From positions 166,183,079-166,247,078 of the forward strand of contig CM060926.1 in the NCBI GenBank assembly GCA_030737875.1: 64,000 nucleotides of DNA, given 5' to 3'. Positions 11,335 through 23,185 of this stretch are shown piece after piece (position 1 is the first letter of the stretch; each line of letters starts with the position of its first letter). A program made the position numbers and the translations under genes. Source of the DNA: Allium sativum (lineage: Eukaryota > Streptophyta > Magnoliopsida > Asparagales > Amaryllidaceae). Below the pieces are notes generated by a model. That model did no database searches. It saw only the letters and a program-made list of their open reading frames with translations, and was not told the origin of the DNA.

Positions 11335-11765
11335 TAGATCTAAATTAACATATGAACTTGCATAACAAGTTAGATCTAAATTAACAAATGAGATCTAAAT
11401 TAGCATATGAACTTCCATAACAAATTAGATCTAAATTAACATATGGACTTCCATAACAAATTAGATCTAAATAAACATATGAACTTGCACAATAAATTAG
11501 ATCTAAATTAACATATGGACTTGCACAACAAATTAGATCTAAATTAACATATGGACTTGCATAACAAATTAGATCTAATTTAAAATATGGACTTGCAAAG
11601 CAAATATGGAATTGCATAATAAATTAGGTCTAAATTAACATATGGACTTGCATAACAAATTAGATCTAAATTAACATATGGACTTGCATAACAAATTAGA
11701 TCTAAATTATCATGTGGACTTGAATAACAAATTAGATCTAAATTAACATATGAAAATAGACTAGC
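11335..11765. repeat. 36-bp minisatellite of B
   Basis: About twelve tandem copies of a 36-bp unit built on AATTAGATCTAAATTAACAT plus ATGGACTTGCATAACA. The period is a multiple of three, so frames here translate into repeating peptides that have no support as proteins. It sits where A and D have CTATGACTATGA arrays and G has a 33-bp array. Confidence 0.92.
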
Positions 11766-12699
11766 ATGGATCATAAACTTGCAAGATCATAATTTACATT
11801 GACATAAATTTGCATAATCAATGACTTGCACAAGCAATAGACATATTAAATATGAATTTGCATAAACATATAAACTGGCATGGATCTAATCATATAAAAT
11901 ATGACGTGCATAGATCTAAACATATAAATAGGAACTCGCATGTATGAATATGATTTTCACATAAACTTGCATATGATCTGCATACAAACTTGCATATAAA
12001 CTTGCATATGTAATTAGACATGTAGACTAATATCACATGATTTACTATAAACTTGCATATGATTTGCATACAAACTTGCATACAACAACATCATAAAATG
12101 AATCTAACCGAGCATACACAATTAGGCACATGAATTAACATCATAAAATGGACTTAATCAAGTATATGTAATCAGTCATATTCATATAGTCCAACTTATA
12201 AACCCATCACAATTACGTTCAACAATTATCTTGTTAAAGAAGCTGTACTCACTATGAACGGATTAAAGAAGAGAATAGATTAAGCATAGAATCCTTTTTC
12301 CACCGTCCTAAGTTTTAATTCGTTGAATAAGAGAAGCTTGCTCAGTCTATGTTGCAGCAACATGGCGGCTTGAGAATGATTTTTTGATTTGATTTAGGGT
12401 TTTGGTTAGATGTGATTATATAAGAGTGTAGGATTAATTCTAGCCTTTAGATCAGTCTAGGAGTAATCAGAGCCATCCAAACCGAAGAGATGTGTCACTC
12501 AGCCAGTCACAGCACGACACGTAAGCCCTAATACCTCAGAATTCGTCACCAGGCCAATCAGAGAAGGCCACGTTCAAAAAAACAATCCTTGACCAACAAA
12601 AATGTGCCACGTGCGCCATATGATGCGTACACGTCATATATATATGTATATATGTATATTCTATATATATTTTTATTATAATTTTCTTTTTAATACACA

Positions 12700-13395
12700 T
12701 AATACTTTGCGAATCTTTTTATTTTTTATCCGCTCCTTTTTTTATTGTCAATTAACATATGTGACAAATTATCATATTCTCTTTAATGTTAATTGACATA
12801 AGTGACAAATTAGCATAAGTATTCATACAAAGTAAGATTAATTACATGGTTTCCTAAATTGTCATCAAATAAACATAAATGACAATCAATCGAACATAAA
12901 TTACAAATTACTTGTTTTCTAATCAATGTCATATTAAACATATCTAAAAATCAATGTTTGTTTCTTTCTTTTGTTGCAATCAATTTATTGCATGTATTGA
13001 TTCCTTCTGTACTCACACATTTTTAAATTTGTATGTTTATAACATAATTGCACATATGTACATATATGCTTCTATTTATTTAATACTTTTACCGTATGCA
13101 TTATTGCATTAAATCTCCTTATTTAACGCACGTACTAATATGTTAATCTTCTTACCTTTGATTTGTCACATGCATTTCTTTACATCAATGCTTTTCTACA
13201 TTTTCTTACACAGTTTTGAATTTTCTTGCTTAATTAATTATCCCATAAATTAATTATATAAAAATTTGGGTTCTTCAAGGTTGGATATCGCGGTATAGAA
13301 GGTCGTCCACTATAATATATTGTGGGGGCGCATAGGGTCATGCACTAATTGTACCGCGGACATCCGCTAATAGTACTACGGGAAATATCCAACCA

Positions 13396-13434
<39 letters not shown>
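12700..13434. other. AT-rich spacer between B and C
   Basis: No coding signal is visible. There are scattered words similar to the AT-rich insert of A's LTR (GTCAATCAACCGAACATAAA-like, near 12880), so part may be diverged LTR or a shared small insert. A foldback at 13279-13394 and an (AT)n tract at 13399-13434 close the region. Confidence 0.6.
13279..13394. repeat. Small foldback, MITE-like
   Basis: GGTTGGATAT at 13279-13288 is the exact inverse of ATATCCAACC at 13385-13394. An inner CGCGGTA pairs with TACCGCG near 13355. The 116-bp size fits a small MITE, but no clear target duplication is seen. Confidence 0.4.
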
Positions 13435-13438
<4 letters not shown>

Positions 13439-13629
13439 AACCGGCCGTTTGGTCCCGTTACCAAAAGTACTCAAGACATGCTCGATTCAACTCATCGCAT
13501 GAAGTCAGGGCCAAGGGTGAAACTCAGGGAACACAAGAGGAAGGCTGAAGAGGGATCGCGCCAACAAGGACCTCGCCACATCAACTCCCCAGAAGGGCCA
13601 ACAAGCCTCGACCAACGGCGCGCACAAAA

Positions 13630-13810
13630 AACATTTCGCACCTAGCCGAGTGCGAAATTTCGTACCGGGTAGGTGCGAAATTTCGCACCTAACTGGTACG
13701 AAATTTCGTACGTAGTAGGTGCGAAATTTCGCACCAGGCGGGTGTGAAATTTCGCACCTTGCAGGTACGAAATTTCACAGCTAACAGGCGCGGAATTTCG
13801 AATCTTGGCC
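13630..13810. repeat. GGTGCGAAATTTCGCACC palindrome array, 5' LTR of C
   Basis: Six to eight spaced near-palindromes of 18 bp, with a perfect one at 13672-13689, lie 100-280 bp upstream of the TATA box. Counterparts occur in the 3' LTR at about 26900-27000 and 37565-37640. Confidence 0.88.
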
Positions 13811-13909
13811 CAGGTGTGAATTTTCCTAGGCCGAGGGTTGCTGGTGCAAATTTTCTATAGATGGACCCCGTTTCTACCTACTCCTACCTAACCCCTACCT
13901 AACCACTTG

Positions 13910-13920
13910 CTATAAATACC
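13910..13920 (+). promoter_or_regulatory. TATA box of C 5' LTR
   Basis: CTATAAATACC, conserved in the 3' LTR at 37721-37730, preceded by a CTACCTACTCCTACCTAACC tract in both copies. Confidence 0.7.
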
Positions 13921-14302
13921 CGATGGCCTCACACTTCAAAGTGGAGAGATTCTTGAGCTTTGAGACCTCCATAGAGCTTCATTAATGGCATCTCCTCTTT
14001 AAGGAAGAAGAAGGGCAAAATTGTCCATTTTACTATTTCTTGCAAATACGACTATTGTAACTTCATGTAGCATAGTCAACAAATGTAATGAGAGGGTCTC
14101 AACCCTGTAATCTTTCAAGTGATCAATAAAATTCCAACAACTCTTCAAAACGAACGTAGTCCCTCAATGAGACCGAACCACTATAAATCTCTTGTGTTAT
14201 TTACTGCTTATGTTCTATTTTATGTTCTTGTCTATGCGACCATATTTATAATTCCAAGTAATTGGGAATCTTTGGTGTTTACGCCATTTTTTGCCATCAA
14301 CA

Positions 14303-14320
14303 TTTGGTGCTTTCACGGAG
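14303..14320 (+). other. Primer-binding site region of C
   Basis: TTTGGTGCTTTCACGGAG follows the LTR end directly. TGGTGCTTTCA-type sites are usual in Tat-lineage elements. I did not assign the tRNA. It clearly differs from the initiator-Met site of the other elements here. Confidence 0.65.
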
Positions 14321-14413
14321 AAAACTCGGATATCGCGTCTTTCTTGCATATTACCATCTCGACTTCAACAAGCTTAAGGTTCCTCACTTAACCTGCCATC
14401 AAGTTCGCTTAGG

Positions 14414-16160
14414 ATGGTTAAAAAGTCAAAGAACAAAATGATCGGCTCCTCAGCCGCTGCGGAGGCCGGTACATCTCATCAACCTCAACCGGTGGGCATC
14501 CCAGCGACTAATGGAAGTGAACCTCCGGTTGCGGACCCCGAAGCGCCCGTAACCCAAGCGCGAATCTGCACGCTTAATGAAAGATATGAAAATTCAGCTG
14601 TCGAGCTTAATCAAGTGCTAAGGAATAACATCAACCTTATGCGGCAACTCCAAGAAAGTCTGCGCGTCGTCGCTCGACTACAACTAGCTCGGAACAATTC
14701 CCGACCTTGCCACCAACATCGGAAACTTCCTCTTCCGAGTCGAGGGGCCCACACCAACGAAGGAGGTTTAGTCTCATTAACAACGTCGTCATCTGAACAA
14801 ACGCCCTCGACAATGGCAATGGGTATGCCAACGGCAACGACGACCAGACCATGGTTACCTATAGCGAGGGCGCCCAATATCGGGACCGTTCTCGCTTAGT
14901 CAACAATGAAGGACCCTTTCCTACTAACCAACCTCCTCCTCGACAAGACTCAACGGCCGCCTGTCAAGACAATGAACCTACTATTTTGGCGGCCCGTGCC
15001 TTTCCGGAACTAGATCCGCGTTACCCTGCTCCACATCATCATACACACCAGGATCCCATTATAGTTGTCGAGGACATGGAAGAAGACGATCTGGACATCC
15101 ACCATAGAAGACGCCCTCGCGCCAGAACTCCGTAACCTCGCCAAAACCCATGGGTCCCGATGGCGGACCCTCATCCGACCTACCTTCCCGACATGGTCCG
15201 AAGGATCATGCGGGAGATGCGAGGGAATGTGCATGATTCATGGGAAGCGCACATAAGGCACAATCCTTTCACTCGAAGAGTTAAAGAAGCTGTATGGTCA
15301 TGACGCTTCAGCATGCCACCGATGCCGCTCTACGATGGCACCACTGATCCTTGTGCTTTTCTAAACCGTTATGAATGGCAAATGGGCTCGAGCAGAGTCG
15401 ACGATCCAGTCAAATGCAAATGCTTTCCAGTATTCCTATCAGGGACCGCTCTATTATGGTTCTCTCGCCTTCCGCTTAATTCCATCAACAACTTCGGCCA
15501 ATTTGCGACACAGTTAGTTAAGCAATTCAGGATGCACATCCCGACTCCGAAGAACACCCTGTCCAACCTATACCAAGGACCCGCTGAGTCACTCAAAAAC
15601 TATCTTTCCAGGTTAAACATCACCTTCAACGAGGTCGAGGATCTGGATCCGCGCACCGTACTCTTCCAACTACAACTTCTAAATTTGGGGCATGGATCGA
15701 CCGAAAGCAACCGAAGAGCCTCGATGCTTTCTATGAGAAAGCGGGGCAGTTCTTATGCCAAGAAGAAGCAAAACGAAACCGCATCTCCGAGACCAGTCGT
15801 CCCAATATCCCTCGATCGGACACCGCTAATAACCATCCTACGGGGCAAGAAGCGGGAGGACCCTTCAATCCGAACACGGGGGCAGGACCCCCCAAACAAA
15901 GACCAAACACAGGGGGACAAGGTGGCCGAGGCAACAATCAGTCCAGACAGAGTCAAGGAAGCCCGACCCTTACCAAACTTACGAGACATACACTCCGATG
16001 AATGAAGATCTGGAAACTATCTACTTAGAAACCTATAACACTTTGCCGTACAAGAAACGCAGCATTAGGGAGTCAATCGATTACGAGGAGAACTCGGGGA
16101 GATACTGCTGATATCACAATATGTATGGGAATAATACGATTGAATGCCGCCAGCTCAGGG
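14414..16160 (+). pseudogene. Element C gag, frameshifted
   Basis: The start is taken at 14414, the first ATG after the primer site. The N-terminal part (14414-14899) is low-complexity, Pro/Ala rich, with a short coiled stretch near residues 55-85. The frame then shifts. The capsid domain is open at 15313-16005, with YDGTTDP near its start, a GTALLWFSRLP block typical of retrotransposon gag, and a QGPAESLKNYLSRLN block about 50 residues later. A CCHC-like knuckle (YC-stop-YHN...IEC) near 16100-16150 carries a TGA stop. Gag would form the particle; this copy is broken by at least two frameshifts and several stops. Confidence 0.85.
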
Positions 16161-16436
16161 ATGCAATTGGAAAGCTTATCTGCGAAAAGCGACTCGAACA
16201 ATGTATTCAAGAGCCCTTTCCCCCTGAAACCAATCCAAAGCCTCTAGCGCCAACTCCTCAGGCGACCGCCAAGATAACCCCGGGACCGTCTAACGCGAGG
16301 CAAGGAATCGTAATCAACACTATATGCAGTGGGCCCGCCCCTACGCATGATAGCTTCCGTAAGATGGAGGAATATGTGGGCTCCATTAAACATGCAACCT
16401 ACGAAGCTTGCTCTGCTCCCGACGAGTCTGTCTCGG

Positions 16437-17002
16437 CCAAGCTCCGAAAAACTATGCGGGAAGACATTATCATCAATGGAAGGGAGTCCACTGGAATTGA
16501 AATCCCGACCACCGGTCCTTTGGTTATCGCGACCTAAATTGGCGCTGCAACTGTTCGAAAAATATTGGTCGATTCAGGAAGCTCAGTCAACGTCATTTTC
16601 AAAGCCGCCTATGACCAGATGAAGTTAGAAGCAAGAGATCTCAAACCATGCCATTCCATGATCCACAGCTTTAATGGGGTATCCAGCTGTCCCGTAGGAG
16701 TCATCGACCTACTCGTCGAACTCGGTACGGGGGATCGGAGCCGAGTCCTCACATTCGTGGTTATCAACATCATCTCGCCGTATAACGTCTTCCTGGAACG
16801 TCCTTTCCTCATAGAATTTCGCATTTGCCTATTGCCATGGTGCCTCCTAATTAAGTTTCCAACAGAAAATGGGATTGAAACGGTCATAAGCGACCAAATC
16901 AATGCTAGAGAATGTTATGCAATAGAATGGAAGAACGCGTGCAATAAGGACAAGGGCAAAGAAGCGCCCGTAGCCTTTTGCGCCAAAACCGCCTCTGCAT
17001 AG
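16437..17002 (+). pseudogene. Element C protease
   Basis: A TAA near 16535 separates the leading segment (IIINGRESTGIEIPTTGPLVI) from the catalytic part, which is open at 16565-17002. ILVDSGSSVNVIF at its start is the aspartic-protease active site typical of Tat elements, and the SPYNVFLERPFL block about 70 residues later matches the flap and dimer region. The DSG triad is intact, unlike the Tekay-like relics elsewhere in the window. It would cleave the Gag-Pol polyprotein. Confidence 0.88.
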
Positions 17003-17008
17003 CAATCA

Positions 17009-18007
17009 GTGGCGTTTAGGCCTTTGCTCAGGTGCCACTCCCGTCTTTCTGATGATCTCGATCCAAGGAAAGACGAAGAGCCCGAGTGCGAGAGACCTAC
17101 TCTGGTCGAGCCCATAGTAGATGTTTCTGTCAGTCTGGACGATCCGTTGCGAGTATTAAAGTTAGGCTCACACGTTCAGCCAGCGGTCGAAGACGATCTT
17201 GTGGATTTCTTAAAGGCTAATCTGGAAGTATTTGCATCAACTCATTCCGTCATGAAAGGCATAGACCTGGCAATCGCCTTCCATTCTTTATGCATAGACC
17301 CTATGATGCCTCCAGTCAAACAAAAGCGCCGCTTCCTGGGACCCGACAGATCCAAGGCACTCGAAGAAGAGGTAGATCACCTGCTAAATAACAACCTCAT
17401 CCGAGAGGCCGACTACCCTGAATAGGTCTCCAATCCAGTTCTGGTCAAAAAGGCAATGGCGGACGTGTATCGACTTCTCTGATTTAAGCAAAGCATGTCC
17501 TAAGGACAACTTCCCGCTCCCAAAGATCGATCGGATAGTTGACTCGACCGCCAAATACCAATTGCTATCCTTCATGGATGCTACTCCGGTTACAACCAGA
17601 TCCCGATGAATCTCTGCGACCAGGACCATACCTCCTTCATAACCGACCTTGGTATTTACTGCTATCGCGTCATGCTCTTCGGCCTCAAGAAAGCCGACGC
17701 CACATATTAGCGGATGGTTAATCGACTATTCAAAAATCAAATCGGGAAATCCATGGAGGTGTACGTGGACGATATGCTAGTTAAATTAAAAGTGCCTAGC
17801 GACCGCGTCCATGACCTCTCTGAAATGTTCGATGTCCTACGTCGATACGACATGAAACTCAACCCTATGAAATGTTCCTTTGGCGTCGCTTCAAGAAATT
17901 TTCTAGGTTTCATTGTCAAAGCCGAGGGCATCGAAACTAATCCCGGGAAAATCCAAGCCATTCGGGACATCCAAATCGCTGAAAATATCAAGGATGTTCA
18001 AAGTTAA
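17009..18007 (+). pseudogene. Element C reverse transcriptase
   Basis: The N-terminal part (17009-17425) ends with a PVKQKRRFLGPDRSKALEEE block and an IREADYPE segment. A TAG then replaces the Trp that normally follows. The fingers and palm continue in shifted frames (DFSDLSKACPKDNFPLP-like, near 17475-17525). The catalytic box MEVYVDDMLVK is at about 17755-17785, in the frame 17714-18007, followed by a KLNPMKCSFGV block and a FLGFIV thumb motif. YVDD is intact, but at least two frameshifts and the stop make the enzyme non-functional. Confidence 0.9.
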
Positions 18008-18019
18008 AATGGAAAGGTC

Positions 18020-18450
18020 GTCGCTTTAAGTTGATTCATCTCAAAGGCCATTGACAAGTGCATTCCTTTCTTCGATTTGCTTCGAAAGGGGAAATGCAAC
18101 TTCAAGTGGACCCCCGAGTGCGTTTCCGCATTCAAGGAACTCTTGGATCACTAAGAGCGACCACCCATCCTGTCTAAGCCTGTAGACCATGAAGACTTAT
18201 ACGTTTACTTTGTTGTTTCTACGCAGGCAGTCAGCACGGCATTAATATGGCTTGACGATCGCGTTCAACGTCCTATCTACTACATAAGCAAATGATTGAC
18301 GGGGGCAGAAAAGAACTACCCGAAGCTCAAAAAGTTGGCGTTCTACTTACTGGTCTCCTCCCGGAAGCTTCGGCCATATATCCAGGCTCATCCCATAAAG
18401 GTCTTCGTCGACTAGCCGCTTCGTCCGGTTGTACAACGACCCAAGGCATC
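18020..18450 (+). pseudogene. Element C first RNase H (gypsy type), degraded
   Basis: Broken frames show FISKAIDKCIPFFDLLRKG, a KWTPECVSAFKELL segment, DLYVYFVVSTQAVSTALI, and RPIYYISK followed by a stop where Ala is usual. These match the connection and original RNase H region of Tat elements, where this domain has commonly lost activity. Several stops are present. Confidence 0.8.
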
Positions 18451-18472
18451 CGGTCGACTGCTAAAGTGGAGT

Positions 18473-19126
18473 ATGGAACTAAGTCAGTTCGAGATAACAT
18501 TCGTTCCCCGTCGAGCTATCCTCATACAAGCCCTCGTCGACTTTATAGTAGAATTCACGACTCCCGAAGAGACTTCTACAGAGAACGCTGAGGCCTCCGA
18601 CAGTAAATGGAAATTATTTGTAGACGGGTCCTCCAACAACAGGTGTTCGGGAGTCGGCATCGTACTCATCTCTCCTGAGGGATGCTCGATACACTACGAA
18701 CTAAAGCTAAATTTCCCCGCCACCAACAACGATGCAGAATATGAGGTGTTGATGGCTAGACTAAGGATCGCGATCGAGCTCAAGCTGAAGATTATTCAGA
18801 TTTTCTCTGATTCACAGCTCATCGTGCACCAGGTGAAGGAAGAGTACCAAACTAAGGGGGCACGACTTGCTCTCTACCTAGCTCATGTACAGGTACTACT
18901 CACTCACTTTGACCACTTCATTATCACTCACATTCTACGAGAGAAAAATGGAAAGGCCGACTCACTAGCCAGATTAGCAAGTTCCGAAGATCCGCAACTA
19001 TTGGGGTTTTCCCCCTTCGAGGTGCTCAACTCCCCCAGTACCAAGCCAACACAAACCAGTACGGCCATGAGCGCCGAACCCGAGCTGGAATCATGGATGA
19101 CGCCGATCAAAAACTACTTGCAGTAG
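18473..19126 (+). pseudogene. Element C second RNase H (archaeal-like)
   Basis: A 217-codon open frame forms a second RNase H fold. Its expected acidic residues are in place: Asp in FVDGSSNN near residue 50, Glu in NNDAEYE near 89, Asp in FSDSQLIV near 113, and Asp in NGKADSLA near 163. This extra domain between the gypsy RNase H and integrase is a mark of the Tat lineage. The domain could be structurally intact, but it has no functional polyprotein to belong to because the frames on both sides are broken. Confidence 0.88.
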
Positions 19127-20243
19127 GGGATCCTTCCGGGAAGCCAAAAAGAAAGGCGAGCACTCACCCACTAGTTAACCCATTATCTCCTTTTGGATGG
19201 GGTACTCTATCGAAGAGGCTTCTCTGTCCCTTTACTTAGATGTGTGGCCCATGATGATGCCATCAAGATTCTAGTCAGCGTACATGAAGTAGAATGAGGT
19301 GACCACACTGGGGGGCAAACCCTAGCCAGCAAGTTACTCCGACATGGCTACTAGTGGCCCACACTCGACCAGGACGCCATCGATTATACTCGCAAGTACG
19401 AAAAGTGCCAACGCTTCTCAAAGATCCCGAGAGCCCCGCCAACAGAACTAACGCAAATGTCCAGCCCATGGCCATTTTCCATGTGGGGAATCGACATCAT
19501 TGGGAATCTTCCCATGGCCAGAGTTCGGGCACGATACGATGTCGTCGTTGTCGATTATCTTACCAAATAGGTAGAGACCGAAGCCCTCGCCACAATCACT
19601 ACCAAGAAAATGGTCAAATTCGTGGTACACAACATCATCACCCTATATGGGGTTCCTTAGGCCATCATTTCATACAATGGCACTTAGTTCGAGAGCGAAG
19701 AGTTCAAATCCTTTTGTCAACGGCACGACATCAAAAAAAAGTTTCTCAGCCATAGCACACCCCGAGGCTAGCTTGCAAGTCGAGGCGGTCAACAAAGTTA
19801 TCAAGTCCATCATCAAGAAGCGCCTCGAGAAGGCTAGGAACATGTGGGCAGACGAACTTTCTTTAGCCCTATGGGCCTACCGAACAACCCATAAGACAAC
19901 AACCGGGCACACTCCCTTCGCCCTCGCCTACGGGTCCGAAGCCATCATCCCCATCGAGCTTGAGCTTCAATCTCACCGAGTCACCTATTTTGATCCAAAG
20001 ACGAACCAAGGTTTACTTTTGGGATCGCTCGACCTGCTCGAAGAAAAAAAGAATGAAGCCGATCTTCGAGCCGCTACCCAAGGACAACGAGTCACTCGGT
20101 ACTTCAACTCTCGAGTCCGCCGCAAGGACCTCAACATTAGCGACCTTGTCCTAAAATGGGTCTTCCCCCCGCTAACAGGCCTTGATCCTCGTTGGGAGGG
20201 GTCGTACTCTATACTGTGGAGGCTCAGTGATGGAACTTTCTAG
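19127..20243 (+). pseudogene. Element C integrase
   Basis: The zinc-binding region is visible as HTGGQTLASKLLRHGY...YEKCQRFSK, with a tyrosine where the first Cys of CxxC is expected. The core has WGIDIIGNLP (first catalytic Asp). The second Asp is lost in a SYNGT segment with a following stop. The third acidic region and C-terminal domain are open at 19647-20243, from VNKVIKSIIKKRLEKA through AYRTTHKTTTGHTPFALAYGSEA to a DLVLKWVFPP...DPRWEGSYSI tail. Multiple stops and shifts make it inactive. Pol ends here. Confidence 0.88.
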
Positions 20244-21150
20244 CTTGTGACCGTAGACGGAGCTGAACTACTAAGGGTTTGGAACAGTGAACATCCTCGC
20301 TGCTACTTCACATAATTTAGAACATGGTTGTTTACGATTTCCAGCGATGTTTTGTAGCAATTCAAGGCATTGTAAAGGCTGTTCATGCCAAAAGTTATTA
20401 GTGGAAATGATGTTCATCTTTCTATCTCTTTACTCTCTGTTTACTCCTCATGTGACATGTTTGATTAATCCTAACAGCTAGCTTTTGTAAACAGCCGGCC
20501 GCCATACCAGCCCTTAGGGCCAGCACCGCCGTTTGAGCCACGAGCCAACCTCGCGGCCTAATCACATTGGCAACGATTTCCACCCAGAGCACGGAAGCCG
20601 GCAACGCTACTTGAGTCGCCGGCCTACGGTGCAACCGAGTATAAATAACCACTAACTGGAACCTCAGCCCAAGGCCGAGGCCGAGGATAAATCATTCACC
20701 CAAGTCCCACGCGACTTAGGGCTACCCAATAGCCAGACAGGGTGATGCAAACTCCCCCTGAACTATGGTGAAGATCGAATCTTGGCGCAGCACCGAGACG
20801 ACCCTTAAAACGTTACTTCCCCAAAGCTCTCAAGGCTAAGGTGTAGCCTACGGCCACGATCGGACCCTGCGGGCTGATGATCTGGGCTTCTCTTCCCAGG
20901 ACGCGACGTCATACGCCTTCGCTACACTTGGGATTAACCCCGGGCAACCCAAATACAGCAAGGCACTTAGCCTAGCTTCGCAAACTACGAGTTTCCTGAG
21001 CTGAGGGAAACTTACTAGAAGTTTGTGCACTATCACTCCTACCTGAACCATCGATCCAGTGAACAACACTCACAATCACTTTTTTGTTAAGTGTAATGAT
21101 AAGTAGGCCTATGCAAGTAAGGGACGCCGAAAACATGGGAAGAACATCCG
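20244..21150 (+). other. Element C, non-coding stretch between pol and the antisense gene
   Basis: No supported reading frame. It is more GC-rich than the flanks, with CCGGCCGCC-type words near 20490-20640. It separates the 3' end of pol from the 3' end of the convergent antisense gene. Confidence 0.6.
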
Positions 21151-21159
21151 AACATTTAA

Positions 21160-21215
21160 CATGAAATGCAATCTTTACTAATTCATATTTCATTACAACA
21201 CACACACATTACAAC
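21160..21215 (-). terminator. Candidate 3' end of the antisense gene in C
   Basis: On the minus strand the segment reads TTGTAATGTGTGTGTGTTGT then AATGAAATATGAATTAG. This TG-rich then A-rich order resembles plant polyadenylation regions and lies about 150-200 bp past the last lysine-rich codons. Confidence 0.4.
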
Positions 21216-23105
21216 CAACTACATAGCTAATATCTATCTTTCTAATGACAGGGTGTACACGAGAACCAAACCATGTCTTGAAAAACCAAAAGCGAGGGCT
21301 GAACTCGCGTAAACCATCGGCCTACACTACCAAAATGAGCACTAAACTTACACTTAAGCAACTAACGCTAACCATGCTTCTTCTTTTTGTCTTTTTGTTT
21401 CTTCTTTGCAGATTCAGCACTCGACAGTTCATCCCTGGAGCTGGGCCTTTTCTTGCCAGACCCGCCTTTTCTGCTTCGGCTCCTTTGGGAGGTGGTCGAC
21501 TTGTAAGAAGCTGAAAGACGCCTCTCGTCCGCCCCGTCAGTACGAGAAATCTCAGTGACATCAACAGGGGTGGTAAGTAGCAAAGGCTTGGGGGCACAAC
21601 CGACAGTAAGACCTGTCACAGCGGCACTCATCTTTGGGATAGTTTTCCTTTCCCGTTTAGCTTTCTCCCTGGCTTCCTTAGCGGCTTGTCACTCAATAAG
21701 CTTTTGGGACTTATAATCTGGATCACCGGCCTGGGTTTTCTCCCGAGTCTCGATGGCCCTCCGCTGAGTCGCCTCATCATCTCCCCTCTTCTGAGCCTCA
21801 TCAACTGCCCTCTTCCTCTTTGCTTTCTCATCAGTATGCTCCTAGGAAATAGTCACAACAGCCCTCTCCACAGTATCCTCCATGGTCTTTGCTACGACCT
21901 CCTGCCTGGTAGCTTCATCCTGCCCCAGCTTTTCCTCCTCCGGACCTTGGGTAGTCGCACTTTTCCCATCTACCTCTTCTCCATTGTCAATAAGGTCTTC
22001 ATAGAGGCTGGGAGTTATCCTTATCCCCGAGAGGGTGTCAAGCTGATCCCCTCTCTCTCCAAACTATATCCCCTCAAGTCCTAGCCCAGACTTAGTCACA
22101 TGGGGAATCGCGGGGGTGGGATCCAATGTCATAGTTAATCCAGAAGGGAATGCACAATGAAAACACAATATTTAGGTCTGCAAATTCGGTAACCCAGTCA
22201 TCCTCTGGGATGCATTGTAAAGGGAATTTACCTCCAGTCAAGGACGACATAGGAAGAGCAGGAGGGGCACCCGGCACAATAGGCAAGGTAAATCCCATCT
22301 CTCTCCGCTCCGGATGCTCAGGATCATGTGCGGTTGAAACCTGAGTCAAGGCTATCGAGTCATTCGCGGTGACTGATCCAGGAACTGGGGCCCGGTGAGA
22401 CTTTCCCTCCACAGAAGTCCCAGCTACAACGACATTCTTAGTCATGGTGAACTTTCCTTTCTCAGAAGCAAGCCTCTCCAGCCTTTCCCTCTCTGCTTCC
22501 TCCAGTAACAACCTTCTACCATCCTCCTTCTTCTCACGCTCCTCTTCAGTCAAGAGGTCAATCATAAGTTTTCGCTCGTTCAAGGACCCAACATCTGCCT
22601 AGCGCAAGAATGCTTCATACAGAACCAGCCTATCCCAGGTTCTAGCCAGTTCGCGAGAATAGTCATCCATCCAAGAAAGTTCACGGAATTTCAGAACCTT
22701 AACAACCATGTTCTTAATATCTTCCTGCACGAACGATTGTGCCCGAATTTCTGCATCAACTAGCTCGCCCCTTAACCGCTCCACCACTCTCAGATGTTCG
22801 GCTTCCAATCCATCGGCGGTACCTAACACATCCTGGTTACTGGCTACTGCATCCTCCTTCCCTTTCTTTGTCGCCTCAAGCTCCCTTATTAGGCGGGCAT
22901 TCTCCGCTCTCAAAGTTTTGTTGTCCGCCTGAAGCTGTAGGACTTGTGTATTCTCTTCTCAATTCGGCGCAAACCTTGTCTGTCTCGGCCTTTTCCTTCT
23001 TTAATGCAGTATTCTGAGTGGTTAAGTCAGCTATTGTTTCCTTCAGAACAGAGCAAGAATGGTCGGTCTCCCTCTTGAGCGCTTCATACCGATGCATCCT
23101 TCCAG

Positions 23106-23185
23106 CTGAAAATAGTGTGCCCATTAAGTTAGCAATGTAGAGATATAAGAGGCAAATAATTCTTAGAACGAATAAGAAAACCTAC
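23106..23185 (-). other. Candidate 80-bp intron in the antisense gene
   Basis: On the minus strand GTAGGTTTTC at 23185 leads to CTATTTTCAG ending at 23106. Removal joins TNLNVEI to GRMHRYEALKRE in frame, at the start of the coiled coil. Confidence 0.6.

Larger units (their letters stand above)
9042..12700 (-). mobile_element. Element B 5' LTR, outer end missing
   Basis: The LTR's inner end (minus-strand GGGGTGTTACA) is at 9042 beside the primer site. It matches A through the conserved block (about 9880-10150), the GGTTAAGT array (10155-10710), the paired hairpins (10760-10970) and the TATA region (12414-12424). Similarity continues to the GATGCGTACACGTCATATAT word near 12640 and then stops. 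The U3 core seen in A at 7450-7630 is not found, so about 0.4 kb of outer U3 is missing or replaced. The right edge is approximate. Confidence 0.8.
13435..14302 (+). mobile_element. Element C 5' LTR, 868 bp
   Basis: The start is TATTAACCGG (the 3' copy has the canonical TGTTAACCGG) and the end is ATCAACA. It contains the TTTCGCACC palindrome array (13630-13810), a TATA box CTATAAATACC at 13910-13920, and AATAAAA at about 14125. Confidence 0.88.

Noticed and set aside
11381..11774. Two minus-strand frames with a repeated 12-residue peptide
   Set aside because: Translation of the 36-bp minisatellite in B's LTR; no independent coding evidence.
15369..15596. Minus-strand frames opposite gag and pol of C
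   Set aside because: Shadows of the plus-strand genes; the plus strand carries the conserved motifs.
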